DNA of 64,000 bases from NCBI RefSeq assembly GCF_040932035.1, contig NZ_JBFRBB010000005.1:1-64000 (forward strand), read 5' to 3'. The position numbers and the translations under genes are program-made. Under the pieces are notes generated by a model. The model ran no database searches. It was not told where the DNA came from and saw only the letters and a program-made list of their open reading frames with translations. Positions 50,935 to 60,813 of the stretch are shown here, piece after piece. Position 1 is the stretch's first letter, and each line of letters begins with the position of its first letter. The DNA is from Hoeflea_A sp040932035 (GTDB lineage Bacteria; Pseudomonadota; Alphaproteobacteria; Rhizobiales; Rhizobiaceae).

Positions 50935-53511
50935 ATGGCGCAATCGAGGCGGCAGGACAGCTCACCGGGGTCCGGTTCCCTGCGCGCGCTGCTTCGGCGA
51001 ATAAACATCCGCATCCGCGCGATGCAGGTCATCCTTTTCGCCGAACGGTTTTGGCCGCGGCTTTTGCCCGCCCTTTGTGTCGCAGCACTGTTCGTGGCAC
51101 TGTCATGGTTCGGCTATTTCCGCCTTGTGCCCGACTGGCTGCGGTTGGTGTCCGCCGGGCTCTTCGCAATTGCGATCATCGCTTCCCTGTTGGCTTTCAA
51201 GGGGTTGCACTGGCCAAGGCGGCAATCCGCGCTTGACCGCCTGGAAAAAGACAACCGCATCATTCACCAGGCGCTGGCGGTGCAATCCGATCAGCTTGAA
51301 AACGACGATGAATTTGCACGTTCCCTCTGGCACGCGCATCAGAAGCGCATGGCTGAGCGCATCGACGCGATTCATCTCGCCCCGCCGCGTCCCGACACAC
51401 CGAAGATGGACCCCTATGGTCTGCGTGCGGTCGTCGTGCTGCTGTTCGTGGTTGCCTTTTCCTATTCCTATTCGAATCAGTCCGGTCTTATCAGCGACGC
51501 CTTTCACAGCCACAGGCCCACCGAGGCTGTTGCCGGCATGCGGGTCGATGCCTGGGTGACACCGCCCGATTATACCGGTAAGGCACCCATATTCCTGACC
51601 GGCAGCACCAAGGGACTGCCCGAGACAATCCCCGTCCCCCAGGGCAGCGAAATGCTGGTTCGCATCGTTGGCGGCAGCGGCTCGGAAGATGTTCTGTTCG
51701 AGACAGACGACGCCCAGATCCGCGTTGAAGCGAGCGAGGAGCAGGCCGCGAGAAAAGCCACAGCCGACCGGCGCGCTGCAGCACGCGATTTCCGCTTCAA
51801 GGCTCCCGGCGATGGCGTCTTGATGATCAGGCAAGGAGCGCAGATTGCTGAAAGCTGGCGCTTTGAGCTGATAAAGGACACACCACCGGCCATTGCCTTT
51901 GACGGCAATCCGGGTCGCGCGGCCAACGGCGCGCTGGAAATAGGCTTTGTGCTGCGCGACGACTACGGCGTCCACAGGGCTTATGCGGAGATCCTTCCCG
52001 TACAGCCCCAGGCCGACAACGCCAATCCGCTCTATGATTTGCCCGACTATCCCCTGACATTGCCGCGCAAGACAGCGCGGGAAAAGAAGGGCCGCGAAAG
52101 CCGCAACCTGACCGAACACCCCCTTGCCGGCCTTCCGGTTGAGATAACGCTAGTGGCGGAGGATTTTCTCGGACAGACGGGCCGCAGCGATCCTGTTGAG
52201 ATGGTTCTTCCCGGCAAATTCTTCAGCAATCTGCTCGCCGGATCGGTCGCCGAACAGCGTCAGGTGCTGGCACTCGACACCAACCGGATCGATCACGTCA
52301 TCGATCTGAACGACGCGGTGACGATGGCGCCCGAGGAGACCATCGACAACACGACCCATTATTTGCTGATCAAGTCAGCAAGGTCCCGCATCAAACAATC
52401 CTGGGACGAGGACATGCTGCGCGATGCGGCGGACTATATGTGGGATATCGCCATCGGCATTGAAGACGGCGACCTTTCCTTCGCCGAACGACGTTTGCGC
52501 GACGCGCAACGCGCCCTGTCCGAAGCACTCGAGAGAGGCGCTCCGGATGAGGAAATACAGGCATTGATGGACGAGCTGCGTGAAGCAATGCAGGAATTTC
52601 TCCAGGCGCTTGCACAGCAGATGCAGCAAAACCAGAGCGCCATGCAGCAGATTCCACCGGAGGCAATGCAGAACATATTGCGCCAGCAGGATCTCGAACG
52701 CATGCTCGACCAGATCGAAAATCTGGCGAAATCCGGTGCCCGAGATCAGGCGCAGCAGCTTTTGTCCGAACTGCAGCGGATGATGAACAACCTTCAGACC
52801 GGCCAGCACATGCCTCAGCAGGGCGATAATCCCATGCGTCAGCAAATGGACAAGCTCGGCGAACTCATGCAGCGTCAACAGCAACTGATGGAAGAAACCT
52901 TTGACCTGGAACAGGCGCTAAGGGACCGGCGCCGGCAGGAGTTCTTTCAAAATGAAGGCGAGCAGCAGCAGGGCCAACAGCAGGCCCCCGGCGAGGGCCA
53001 GGAGATGACCGAAGAGGAGCTTCGCCAGGCCCTGCGCGACCTCAAGGAACAGCAGCAGCAGTTGCAGAACCAGCTCGGCGAACTGCAGGAGAAGCTGGAA
53101 GAATTCGGTCTCGGGCCGAATGAGGGCTTCGGCGAGGCCGGCGAGGCGATGGGCAGCGCCGGCAAGGCGCTTGGTCAGGCTGACGGCGGCACGGCAGTTG
53201 ATGAACAGGGCCGCGCCCTGCAGGCGCTTCGCCAGGGCGCACAGGAGATGATGAGCCAGATGCGCCAGGCCATGGGCCAGAACCCGGGCCAGCAGCCGGG
53301 CAACGCCCGGCGCGATCCGCTTGGTACCGATCCGCTTGGCCGGCCCACGGCCAATACGGGTCCGGATTTCGGTGAAGACGTCAAGGTTCCTGAAGAAGCG
53401 GACATACAGCGTGCACGCCGCATACTTGAGGCCATCCGCGAACGGCTGGGCGATGCCTTCCGGCCTGAAATGGAACGTTTCTACCTGGAGCGCCTGCTGG
53501 ACAACCGCTGA
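50935..53511 (+). CDS. TIGR02302 (DUF4175-type) large membrane protein
   Basis: This 858-residue alphaproteobacterial protein of the TIGR02302 family has unknown function. Two hydrophobic segments (about 44-62 and 66-84) and a third (about 163-180) anchor the N-terminus. A beta-rich periplasmic-type region follows. From about residue 540 the sequence becomes a long Gln/Glu/Met-rich coiled coil (repeats such as QQMQQNQSAMQQ and EQQQQLQNQLGELQEKL). The tail is Gly/Gln-rich and ends RMERFYLE-like (RPEMERFYLERLL). It follows lysA and is convergent with the CpdR-like gene. Structure suggests an envelope scaffold, but that is inference. Confidence 0.88.
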   Translation: MAQSRRQDSSPGSGSLRALLRRINIRIRAMQVILFAERFWPRLLPALCVAALFVALSWFGYFRLVPDWLRLVSAGLFAIAIIASLLAFKGLHWPRRQSALDRLEKDNRIIHQALAVQSDQLENDDEFARSLWHAHQKRMAERIDAIHLAPPRPDTPKMDPYGLRAVVVLLFVVAFSYSYSNQSGLISDAFHSHRPTEAVAGMRVDAWVTPPDYTGKAPIFLTGSTKGLPETIPVPQGSEMLVRIVGGSGSEDVLFETDDAQIRVEASEEQAARKATADRRAAARDFRFKAPGDGVLMIRQGAQIAESWRFELIKDTPPAIAFDGNPGRAANGALEIGFVLRDDYGVHRAYAEILPVQPQADNANPLYDLPDYPLTLPRKTAREKKGRESRNLTEHPLAGLPVEITLVAEDFLGQTGRSDPVEMVLPGKFFSNLLAGSVAEQRQVLALDTNRIDHVIDLNDAVTMAPEETIDNTTHYLLIKSARSRIKQSWDEDMLRDAADYMWDIAIGIEDGDLSFAERRLRDAQRALSEALERGAPDEEIQALMDELREAMQEFLQALAQQMQQNQSAMQQIPPEAMQNILRQQDLERMLDQIENLAKSGARDQAQQLLSELQRMMNNLQTGQHMPQQGDNPMRQQMDKLGELMQRQQQLMEETFDLEQALRDRRRQEFFQNEGEQQQGQQQAPGEGQEMTEEELRQALRDLKEQQQQLQNQLGELQEKLEEFGLGPNEGFGEAGEAMGSAGKALGQADGGTAVDEQGRALQALRQGAQEMMSQMRQAMGQNPGQQPGNARRDPLGTDPLGRPTANTGPDFGEDVKVPEEADIQRARRILEAIRERLGDAFRPEMERFYLERLLDNR

Positions 53512-53555
53512 CCGGCAACCGGCAACGCACCGGCCTCTAAATCAGCGATCATGAT

Positions 53556-53918
53556 TCAGGCAGTCAGCGCCTCGGCAACCGCACTGCGGATATCAGGCAG
53601 GCTGAAAGGCTTGGGCACGACATCAACGATGACGCTGGCAAGGGTTTCGGCGCGCTCGCGCTGTTCGGCAAATCCGGTCATCAGCAATATCTTGAGCTCC
53701 GGAAATTCTTCAGCTGCAGTGTGTGCCAGCTCGATACCGTCCATCACCGGCATGCGGATATCTGACAGAAGCAGGTCATAGGAGGTGTCTTCGCGCAACT
53801 GATCGAGGCCGTGAGCGCCGTCAACCGCTTCATCCACCTCGTGACCGTCCATCTTCAGCGCGCGGCTGACGAATCGACGCAGTGAATCTTCATCTTCGGC
53901 AATGAGTATTTTTGCCAT
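53556..53918 (-). CDS. cpdR: CpdR-like single-domain response regulator
   Basis: This 120-residue receiver domain has no output domain. Phosphorylation Asp is D53 (LLLSDIRMPVMDGIEL), the acidic pair is in IAEDED, the switch Thr is in LLMTGF and the Lys in VVPKPFS. The length and MTGFAEQR sequence resemble CpdR, which controls ClpXP-dependent proteolysis in the alphaproteobacterial cell cycle. ATG 53918 follows GGACGGGA. It could be another CheY-like regulator; placement next to a TIGR02302 gene is typical for rhizobial cpdR. Confidence 0.75.
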   Translation of the reverse strand: MAKILIAEDEDSLRRFVSRALKMDGHEVDEAVDGAHGLDQLREDTSYDLLLSDIRMPVMDGIELAHTAAEEFPELKILLMTGFAEQRERAETLASVIVDVVPKPFSLPDIRSAVAEALTA

Positions 53919-54215
53919 TATTTCCCGTCCGACAATTGCCCGAACACGAACCATGCTACATCGCTGGCCGGTGCCCACCCTGTTTTCACGCGTCACGTAC
54001 GCCGCGCCGGGGTTTTCAGCCCCGCCCGGATCAAATCATTCAATCCTTGTCGCTGGGTAAATGTCGCCATCAAAGATGCGGGAATCCGCCAGCCAAATCC
54101 GCATTCGGCAAATCATGCTTAACAGAAGGTTGGCCGCCCGATGGCAGGAACCGGATTTCCGATCAAATCGGCGGCGAATTAAGAGGCAGGCGAATCAGAT
54201 GCGACAAGAAAATCG

Positions 54216-54758
54216 CTACGCATCGCCCGTTACGACGCCGACGAACGGCAGTTCGCGGAAGGCATAGGCGACATCCATGCCGTAGCCGACGACAAAGTAG
54301 TCGGGGCATTCAAAACCCACATAATCGGCATTAAGAGTGCCTTCACGCCGGCTGCTCTTGTCAAGAAGAACGGCGATCGAGACATCGTTCGCGCCGCGCT
54401 CATACATAAGGTCGCGGGCAAATCGAAGCGTATTGCCGGATTCAAGAATGTCGTCAATGAGGAGAATATCGCGGCCAGTAACTTCGCTGTCGATATCCTT
54501 TATGATCTTGACGCCCTGGCTCTTTGTGCCCTTGCCGTAACTTGAAAGCGTGATGAACTCGACCTCGGGCTCGAGACCGACCGCGTGCAGGGCACGCAGC
54601 AGATCGGCTGCAAATATGAACGAGCCCTTCAAAATGGAAATGACCAGCAGATCGTTTTTCGGTTTTGCGGCAATCTTCGAAGCCAGATCCAGATTGCGCT
54701 CGGCGATCTGCTCCGATGAAAACAGAACGTCTATACTTTTCCCGCGGACGACAGGCAT
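54216..54758 (-). CDS. hpt: Hypoxanthine phosphoribosyltransferase
   Basis: The 180-residue purine salvage enzyme converts hypoxanthine and guanine with PRPP to IMP and GMP. The PRPP loop is RDILLIDDILESGNTL (about 94-109), ISILKGSFIFAADLLR precedes it, and the flexible-loop region SSYGKGTKS is present. It lies alone between the cpdR-like gene (297 bases away) and an unknown membrane protein gene. Confidence 0.96.
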   Translation of the reverse strand: MPVVRGKSIDVLFSSEQIAERNLDLASKIAAKPKNDLLVISILKGSFIFAADLLRALHAVGLEPEVEFITLSSYGKGTKSQGVKIIKDIDSEVTGRDILLIDDILESGNTLRFARDLMYERGANDVSIAVLLDKSSRREGTLNADYVGFECPDYFVVGYGMDVAYAFRELPFVGVVTGDA

Positions 54759-54908
54759 GACGGCATATCCATGTTTAACAGCACTCGGCAGAGCAAACGT
54801 AATTTTTATGAAAATAATTCCGCTGCCCCTTGGGGCCGGTTTAGTGCATGCACACGGAAAGGAAAAGCAAAACCGCCATCTTTTCCCATATTTCAGGCTG
54901 AAACAGTT

Positions 54909-55640
54909 TCAGCGGGCCGTTCCGCCGCCGGCGAGCGTTACGGTTAACTGATCGTAATCGCGAATCTGATTCGGAACACGCACCTGAAATCGTGTGCTCT
55001 CGCCCGCAGCCAGCCTTTTCTTGCCTGCGCGCGCATAAAGCGGCATCTGTTCGCCGGATACCGGGCCCGGCCCGATGGCGAGCAGCGGCACGTCCCGGTC
55101 ATCTGCCGAATCATTTTTTATAAGACCATGCACAACAAAATAGGACCCGTCATTTACGCGCACGGGATCGATCGTAACCCTGGAAAGCGAGAGCCCCTTG
55201 CCGGACGAACCGCCGAAAAGACCGGGCGCAAGTGCATAGCCTCCAGAAAACCAGAACACACAAAGGCTGAGCACAGCGATCGCAGCGGTAAATCCGGCGG
55301 GCGAAAGCCGTAATGCCCTCTTTTTTCCGCTTTTTTTGTCCGAAAACAGATCCAGACGATCCGCGCCGCCTGTTTTGGCGCCGCTGAAATCCGGCGCCCG
55401 GTCATCAGTCGGAACATACGATTTTGTACGTATATCCGGTTTTGGCGGGCGCGGCGCCGCGTCGTCCTCAACAAGCTCGAATTCGGCATCTATGATGTCG
55501 TCACCGGCCAATCGCCCGCGGTTCCCGCGGTTGAGGATGCGACCTGGGGACGCTTTTTGCCGGCTTGCACGCGAAGACTGTTTCGAAAATTGATTTCGCG
55601 TACTATAGCCGAATCTGTGCTTGCCGCTGCTGTTTTGCAT
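54909..55640 (-). CDS. Conserved hypothetical membrane protein upstream of ftsE
   Basis: The 243-residue protein has a basic, Ser/Arg-rich N-terminus. An acidic segment with DDIIDAEFELVEDD follows (about 47-60), then one transmembrane helix (about 113-133, AAIAVLSLCVFWFSGGYAL). The C-terminal domain (about 150-240) is beta-rich, of DUF3426/FxLYD type (VNDGSYFVVHGLIKNDSADD). This layout is seen in rhizobial proteins divergent from ftsE. Function is unknown; an envelope role is only suggested by position. Confidence 0.75.
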   Translation of the reverse strand: MQNSSGKHRFGYSTRNQFSKQSSRASRQKASPGRILNRGNRGRLAGDDIIDAEFELVEDDAAPRPPKPDIRTKSYVPTDDRAPDFSGAKTGGADRLDLFSDKKSGKKRALRLSPAGFTAAIAVLSLCVFWFSGGYALAPGLFGGSSGKGLSLSRVTIDPVRVNDGSYFVVHGLIKNDSADDRDVPLLAIGPGPVSGEQMPLYARAGKKRLAAGESTRFQVRVPNQIRDYDQLTVTLAGGGTAR

Positions 55641-55822
55641 GAGCTGTCGAAGATGCCCCTGGTCAGGCCATTGCGGGAATTCTTTAACAGTCGTAAACGG
55701 ATTTGGTTAACAAAGAAAAAACCGGACCGAATCGGAACGCAGCAAAAGGCTGGAATTTATTATCCGTTAACCGTATCGGCACGGCGATGCGGTTTTCGAA
55801 ATGCAACTTGTGAGGCGCGGGC

Positions 55823-56482
55823 GTGATCGACTTCGACAATGTTGGGCTGCGTTACGGCATGGGGCCGGAAGTCCTGCGTGATTTGACATTCGATGTTCCC
55901 AGACGCTCCTTCCAGTTTCTGACAGGCCCATCGGGCGCCGGTAAAACCACGCTGATGCGCCTGATGTTCATGTCCCTGCAGCCGACGCGCGGTTTTGTCC
56001 GTGTCTTCGGTCAGGACATCACCACCATTCCGCAGCAGGAACTGCCAAAGCTGCGCCGCCGCATCGGCATTGTTTTCCAGGATTTCCGCCTGCTCGATCA
56101 CCTGACAACCTATGAAAATGTCGCGCTGCCGCTGCGCGTGCGCGGCAAGGAGGAGACAAGCTACCGAACGGACGTAATGGAACTGCTCAAATGGGTGGGG
56201 CTTGGTGACCGCATGAATGTGCTGCCTCCGATCCTGTCGGGCGGTGAGAAACAGCGCGCGGCCATTGCCCGGGCACTGATCGATCAGCCTGAGATCCTGC
56301 TGGCTGACGAGCCGACCGGTAACGTCGATGCACCGCTCGCGCGACGGTTGCTTCGCCTGTTCCTGGAGTTGAACAAGCTCGGCACCGCAGTCATCATAGC
56401 CACCCACGATCTGTCGCTGATGGATCAGGTTGACGCACGACGCATGATTCTTTCTGGCGGACGGCTCGAAATCTATGAATGA
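55823..56482 (+). CDS. ftsE: Cell division ATP-binding protein FtsE
   Basis: The 219-residue ABC ATPase works with FtsX to control cell-wall hydrolases at the septum. Walker A is GPSGAGKTTLMRL (about 36-48), the Q-loop FQDFRLLDHL follows, the signature is LSGGEKQRAAIARAL and Walker B ILLADEPTGNVD. The start is GTG at 55823 with GAGG seven bases before. Its end overlaps ftsX by eight bases. Confidence 0.97.
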   Translation: MIDFDNVGLRYGMGPEVLRDLTFDVPRRSFQFLTGPSGAGKTTLMRLMFMSLQPTRGFVRVFGQDITTIPQQELPKLRRRIGIVFQDFRLLDHLTTYENVALPLRVRGKEETSYRTDVMELLKWVGLGDRMNVLPPILSGGEKQRAAIARALIDQPEILLADEPTGNVDAPLARRLLRLFLELNKLGTAVIIATHDLSLMDQVDARRMILSGGRLEIYE

Positions 56483-57461
56483 CATGTCGGACACAGAACA
56501 CGGAATTGGCGAGAGCCGGCGGGAAATCGTGCTGCGCCCGACCGCGCCGATCGTTCCGGCCGGCAATATTGCCGGCAGTTCGCTCATGTTCGTCATCTCC
56601 ATCATGTCGTTTCTGGCCTGCCTGACGCTTGGCGCCGTCATCATGGTGCAGGACACGGCAAACAGCTGGCAGAGCCAGATTTCCCGGGAAATCACCATTC
56701 AGATCAAACCGGAACCGGGCATGGATCTGGATGCCGAATTGGCAAAGGCGCGGGATATTGCCCTGAGCTTCACCGGCACAACGGCGGCAACCATCGTCGA
56801 CCCCGCTGCCACGGCGCGGCTCCTGGAACCGTGGCTCGGAGAGGGGCTGGACCTTGAAGAGCTGCCGGTTCCAAGGCTCGTCATCATCACCATAGACGAG
56901 GCCGCGCCACCTGATTTTGCCGGCATGCGCTTAGCGCTTGAAGAATCTGTCCAAAACGTATTCCTGGACGATCACCGCACATGGGTAGACCGGCTGGTCG
57001 CCATGGCCAACACAACCGTTATCATCGGACTTTGCGTCCTGGCTCTTGTTTTTACGGCAACCATCTTGACCGTGGTGTTTGCGACAAGGGGCGCCTTGTC
57101 GGGAAATCACCACATCGTTGAAGTGCTGCATTTCGTCGGTGCCGAAGCCAGCTTCGTCGCCGCCAAGTTCCAGAAACACTTTTTCCTGATTGCGCTGAAG
57201 GGTGCGCTTGCGGGCGGCATAGCCGCGGCCCTGACCTTCGCGCTGGCCAGTATCTGGGCAAGCGCCAGCATGGCAACGCCCGAAAGCGACCAGGCAACGG
57301 CCCTGTTCGGCGGCTTTTCGATGGGTGCCGGCGGTTATATCGGCGCGCTTGCCATTGTCATCATCACTGCCGTTCTGACGGCACTGACAACCCGCATAAC
57401 GGTTATCCGCACCATTATGGAAATCGACCTGATCCGGTCTGACCCGACCCGTTCGATCTGA
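56475..57461 (+). CDS. ftsX: Cell division protein FtsX
   Basis: The 328-residue permease-like partner of FtsE has a cytoplasmic N-terminus with a first helix (about 36-56). A periplasmic domain with the conserved DLEELPVPRLVII-like stretch follows, and then three C-terminal helices (about 178-200, 235-265, 285-310). LHFVGAEASFVAAKFQKHF is the FtsX family motif. The gene overlaps ftsE, so synthesis is coupled. Confidence 0.95.
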   Translation: MNDMSDTEHGIGESRREIVLRPTAPIVPAGNIAGSSLMFVISIMSFLACLTLGAVIMVQDTANSWQSQISREITIQIKPEPGMDLDAELAKARDIALSFTGTTAATIVDPAATARLLEPWLGEGLDLEELPVPRLVIITIDEAAPPDFAGMRLALEESVQNVFLDDHRTWVDRLVAMANTTVIIGLCVLALVFTATILTVVFATRGALSGNHHIVEVLHFVGAEASFVAAKFQKHFFLIALKGALAGGIAAALTFALASIWASASMATPESDQATALFGGFSMGAGGYIGALAIVIITAVLTALTTRITVIRTIMEIDLIRSDPTRSI

Positions 57462-57571
57462 TAATCCGGGCCAGGCAAAACAACCCCCAATACCCGATAT
57501 CCCCGGTGTCCAAGGACCATGTGACAGTGCCGGCTCTGGTGCTTGCCACAAAGGCACTGTAAGGAAGGACT

Positions 57572-58312
57572 ATGAATACCGAACCAACCGGCGAATCAGC
57601 ACCTGCCGATTCGCCGAAAAAGCACAGCGGGGGCGCGCGCTGGCTGAAGCGGCTGGCGGGTGTTTTCCTGCTCGTTCTGGCTCTTGCGGTTGGCCTCTTT
57701 GTCGGCAGCTTCCTGCGATTTTCGCGCGATGTGATTCACCTCGAGCCGCCGAGAAAACTTGCCCAGGCGGATGGCATTGTCGTGCTCACAGGCGGCAGCA
57801 AGCGCATCGACCGGGCGGTCGAACTGCTTGACAGGGGCACGGCGGGGCGTCTGTTGATCTCCGGCGTCTATCCGGCCACCACCAGCGGCCAGATACAGCG
57901 TCTCACGCAGGCCGAACCCGCCCTTTTCGAGTGCTGCGTCGATATCGGTCATGATGCGCTCGATACGATCGGCAACGCCAACGAAGCGGCCCTGTGGGTT
58001 CAAAAGAACGGCTACCGCAACGTCATCGTCGTCACCAGCAACTACCACATGCCGCGCAGCCTCATGGAGCTGAGGCGGGTGGACGAGGCGACCAACTACA
58101 TTCCCTATCCGGTCGTTGCCACCGATCTGAGGCATCTGCAATGGCTGCAGCAGCCCGCCGCCATCCGCATGCTGGCGGCCGAATATGTGAAATATCTGGC
58201 GGCGCGATTGCGCTTGAATTTTGGACGCACGACCAGCGACGGGTTACGTTCGAGCAAAACCGATGTGATCGCCCAAAGTCCCCGGAAGGCCAATCTCACC
58301 TTAAGCGACTGA
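57572..58312 (+). CDS. YdcF/SanA-like DUF218 protein
   Basis: The 246-residue protein has a membrane helix (about 28-46) and a DUF218 domain. DGIVVLTGGSKRIDRAVELL (about 67-86) opens the domain, and the conserved NEAALW and VTSNYHMPRSLMEL follow. The family is linked to envelope barrier function and lipid-linked intermediates. The ATG has GTAAGGAAGG upstream. It lies between ftsX (110 bases) and plsC (37 bases). Confidence 0.9.
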   Translation: MNTEPTGESAPADSPKKHSGGARWLKRLAGVFLLVLALAVGLFVGSFLRFSRDVIHLEPPRKLAQADGIVVLTGGSKRIDRAVELLDRGTAGRLLISGVYPATTSGQIQRLTQAEPALFECCVDIGHDALDTIGNANEAALWVQKNGYRNVIVVTSNYHMPRSLMELRRVDEATNYIPYPVVATDLRHLQWLQQPAAIRMLAAEYVKYLAARLRLNFGRTTSDGLRSSKTDVIAQSPRKANLTLSD

Positions 58313-58349
58313 TCTTGCTCCAGAAACCTGAACTGCACCAGACCCCTTG

Positions 58350-59159
58350 ATGATCTTCCTGCGCTCCGCACTTTTCAACCTGCTTTTCTACCTCAACCTC
58401 ATCGTCCAGATGATCCTGTTCACGCCCGCCTATTTTCTCATGCGGCGCAAGGCTGCCTGGGTCATCCCCAAGAACTGGGTGCGTTCAAACCATTGGCTGC
58501 TGGAAAAAGTGGTCGGCACGACGCACACGGTGGAAGGTCTCGAAAACATACCCGAGGGCGGCTACATCATCGCACCGAAGCACCAGTCGTTCTGGGATGC
58601 CTATGCATTACTGCCTTACCTTGACGACCCGTTCTACATACTCAAACGCGAACTGGTCTGGATTCCGCTGTTCGGCTGGTACGTTGCAAAAATGCGCATG
58701 GTCCCGATTAACCGCGGCAGCAGGGAAAAGGTCATGCCCGCGGTTCTGGAAAAGACGAAGCGGCAGATGGCTGACGGCCGCCAGTTGATTATCTATCCGG
58801 AAGGTACCCGCAGACCTGTCGGCGCCGAACCGGCCTACAGGTTCGGCATCGCCAGAATCTATGCCGAGCTCGATGTCCCGGTCATGCCGGTGGCCATCGT
58901 AGCCGGACTGTTCTGGCCACGCCGCAAATTCCTTCGCTATCCCGGCAACATCAGGGTGCGCTTCCTGCCACCGATCGAGCCGGGCCTTTCCGCCGAGGAA
59001 TTCATGGATAGACTTGTCAGCGTCACCGAAACCGCAGTCGATGAACTGCTTGTCGACGCGATCCGCGAAAACCCGGACCTGCCTTTGGGAAAGCGGGCAC
59101 GCAAACGCTATGAACAACTGACCGGCGAGAAAGTCAGCCGGGATTCGGTCAGTGCTTAG
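58350..59159 (+). CDS. plsC: 1-acyl-sn-glycerol-3-phosphate acyltransferase
   Basis: This 269-residue PlsC-type acyltransferase makes phosphatidic acid. The catalytic block reads PKHQSFWDAYAL (H-x4-D). The glycerol-phosphate site is PINRGSREK and a third block is IIYPEGTRRPVG. An N-terminal hydrophobic segment (about 8-32) anchors it to the inner membrane. ATG 58350 is used; a TTG directly upstream is in frame. Confidence 0.94.
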   Translation: MIFLRSALFNLLFYLNLIVQMILFTPAYFLMRRKAAWVIPKNWVRSNHWLLEKVVGTTHTVEGLENIPEGGYIIAPKHQSFWDAYALLPYLDDPFYILKRELVWIPLFGWYVAKMRMVPINRGSREKVMPAVLEKTKRQMADGRQLIIYPEGTRRPVGAEPAYRFGIARIYAELDVPVMPVAIVAGLFWPRRKFLRYPGNIRVRFLPPIEPGLSAEEFMDRLVSVTETAVDELLVDAIRENPDLPLGKRARKRYEQLTGEKVSRDSVSA

Positions 59160-59171
59160 AGCGAGATGAAA

Positions 59172-59702
59172 TTAGCTTGCTCTGGAGTCCTGCATCAGCC
59201 TCGCCACATCTTCGAGCCAGTGATCCCGGATTTTCATTTCCTTCAAATGCTCGACCGTGCTTGAGACGTAATCGACATTATGGCCCGATTGGCCTTCGGA
59301 TACCGAAACCCTGCTTGCTGCATCGTCGGCCGAAAGATGACCGGCAAATTGCTGATGATTCTGGTCAGCGACGTAGCAAACGGCTGTGATTCGTCGTCCG
59401 TCGGAAAGATGCACCGGCGACGTTCGCTCCAGGTAGACATTCGTAACGAGTTCGCGCTCCCGCAGATAAGCCATGACCGGATCGTGATTTTTTCCGCTGA
59501 CCTTGAACACCATGCCGGTGCACGAGCCGCCGTGGTCCAGCCCAAGCACGAGCCCCGGCTTTTCGCGCGTGCCGCGATGAACATAGGAATAGATGCAAAG
59601 GGCTCTGCGATAGCCGAACAGCCGGCCTCTTTGCGCTTCAAGATAGTCAAATCCGGGCCGCCACATCAGCGACCCGTAGCCAAAGACCCAAAAATCATCC
59701 AT
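59172..59702 (-). CDS. Gamma-glutamylcyclotransferase (ChaC-like)
   Basis: The 176-residue protein has the ChaC signature VFGYGSLMWRPGFDY at the N-terminus (the YGSL substrate loop). A catalytic Glu lies in the YLRERELVTNVYLE region (about 80-95). ChaC enzymes release 5-oxoproline from glutathione. It is convergent with plsC (12 bases) and divergent from the DUF2125 gene. Confidence 0.92.
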   Translation of the reverse strand: MDDFWVFGYGSLMWRPGFDYLEAQRGRLFGYRRALCIYSYVHRGTREKPGLVLGLDHGGSCTGMVFKVSGKNHDPVMAYLRERELVTNVYLERTSPVHLSDGRRITAVCYVADQNHQQFAGHLSADDAASRVSVSEGQSGHNVDYVSSTVEHLKEMKIRDHWLEDVARLMQDSRAS

Positions 59703-59775
59703 ATCGTTGATCAGTATCCCGAAATCTTATCCCAGCAACCGGGCTCTTCTAACAACACATAAGGAACTGGCACAA

Positions 59776-60807
59776 TTGGAAAACGGCAAGGCAAGGACAA
59801 ATGGCAAGACGCCGGCAAACCCGTCGACGCGCAGGTTCTATTGGCTGGCGGCTTTCATCGTGGCGGCAATCGCTGTCTATAGCGCCGTCTGGTTCTATCT
59901 CGCCGGCCAACTCGAAAGCCGCAGCCGCTTCCTGCTCAGCGATCTGCAAAACCAGAACGTCGTCGCCGATTGCAAAGATCTCGATATTCGCGGCTACCCG
60001 TTCAGGCTCGGGCTTTTCTGCTCGTCTGTCGCGGCACAGGATGCTGCGTCCGACACTGTTGTATCCACCGGCAGCTTCAGATCCGCCGCCCAGGTCTACA
60101 AGCCGAACCACATTGTCTCGGAACTTGACGGTCCGGTGACTGTTGAATCCGGCATCGGCCTGCTTGCCGATCTCAATTGGGACGTTCTGCGCTCCAGCAC
60201 GGTTTTCAACCTGAGCGGACTCGACCGGGCTTCCGTTGAAAGCACGGCCCTGTCGGCATCCGTGACATTCAACGGCGAACCCGAGCCGCTTCAGATCACC
60301 GCTGAATCTTCACAGCTCCATGCCCGTCAGAACAATGCGGATCTTGATGCCAATATGCGTCTCAACACGGCAAGGTTGTCCCATCAGGGAATTTTTAACG
60401 GACTGCCCGCGTTCGATCTGCAGGCGGATATCACAATGGCCGATCGTGCCTGGTTGCTGTCCGGCGGATCCGATCAGACCGGTAATCCGTTGCACGATCT
60501 CTCAGCGTCACTCAACAATCTGAATGCCGACCTCGACAATGGTGCCGGGCTGAGCATCGACGGGCCGTTTTCAATCAATCAGGGCGGCTATCTGAGCGGC
60601 AAGTTCAATATCGAAATACGCGGCATGAAGGCATGGCAGGACTTCGTCGTTGCCAATTTTCCCGATCAGGCAGACGCGGTACAGAACGTTGCCGGGATCA
60701 TCGCAACACTCGGCGGCGGCCAGGACAATTTATCCCTGCCCGTCAACGTCGACAACGGCACTGTACGGATCGGCATCATCCAGGTCGGCAAGATACCGCC
60801 CCTGTAA
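59776..60807 (+). CDS. DUF2125 family protein
   Basis: The 343-residue protein matches DUF2125, an alphaproteobacterial family of unknown function. One N-terminal membrane helix (about 21-42, YWLAAFIVAAIAVYSAVWFYL) is followed by the family motif CKDLDIRGYPFRLGLFC with two cysteines (about 73-89), and then a long beta-rich periplasmic-type domain. No ATG is available near the family start; TTG 59776 after AAGGAA is preferred, and a TTG 69 bases upstream is in frame. It is convergent with tyrC. Confidence 0.85.
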   Translation: MENGKARTNGKTPANPSTRRFYWLAAFIVAAIAVYSAVWFYLAGQLESRSRFLLSDLQNQNVVADCKDLDIRGYPFRLGLFCSSVAAQDAASDTVVSTGSFRSAAQVYKPNHIVSELDGPVTVESGIGLLADLNWDVLRSSTVFNLSGLDRASVESTALSASVTFNGEPEPLQITAESSQLHARQNNADLDANMRLNTARLSHQGIFNGLPAFDLQADITMADRAWLLSGGSDQTGNPLHDLSASLNNLNADLDNGAGLSIDGPFSINQGGYLSGKFNIEIRGMKAWQDFVVANFPDQADAVQNVAGIIATLGGGQDNLSLPVNVDNGTVRIGIIQVGKIPPL

Positions 60808-60813
60808 TTGGGA

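Noticed and set aside
52580..53090. Repetitive CAG/Gln tracts considered as a CRISPR-like or tandem repeat
   Set aside because: They are irregular glutamine-rich codons within the coiled coil of the TIGR02302 protein, with no fixed repeat and spacer lengths.
54001..54030. GGGG/CCCC hairpin considered as the hpt terminator
   Set aside because: The stem is only about four to five base pairs and no T-tract follows in the minus-strand direction.
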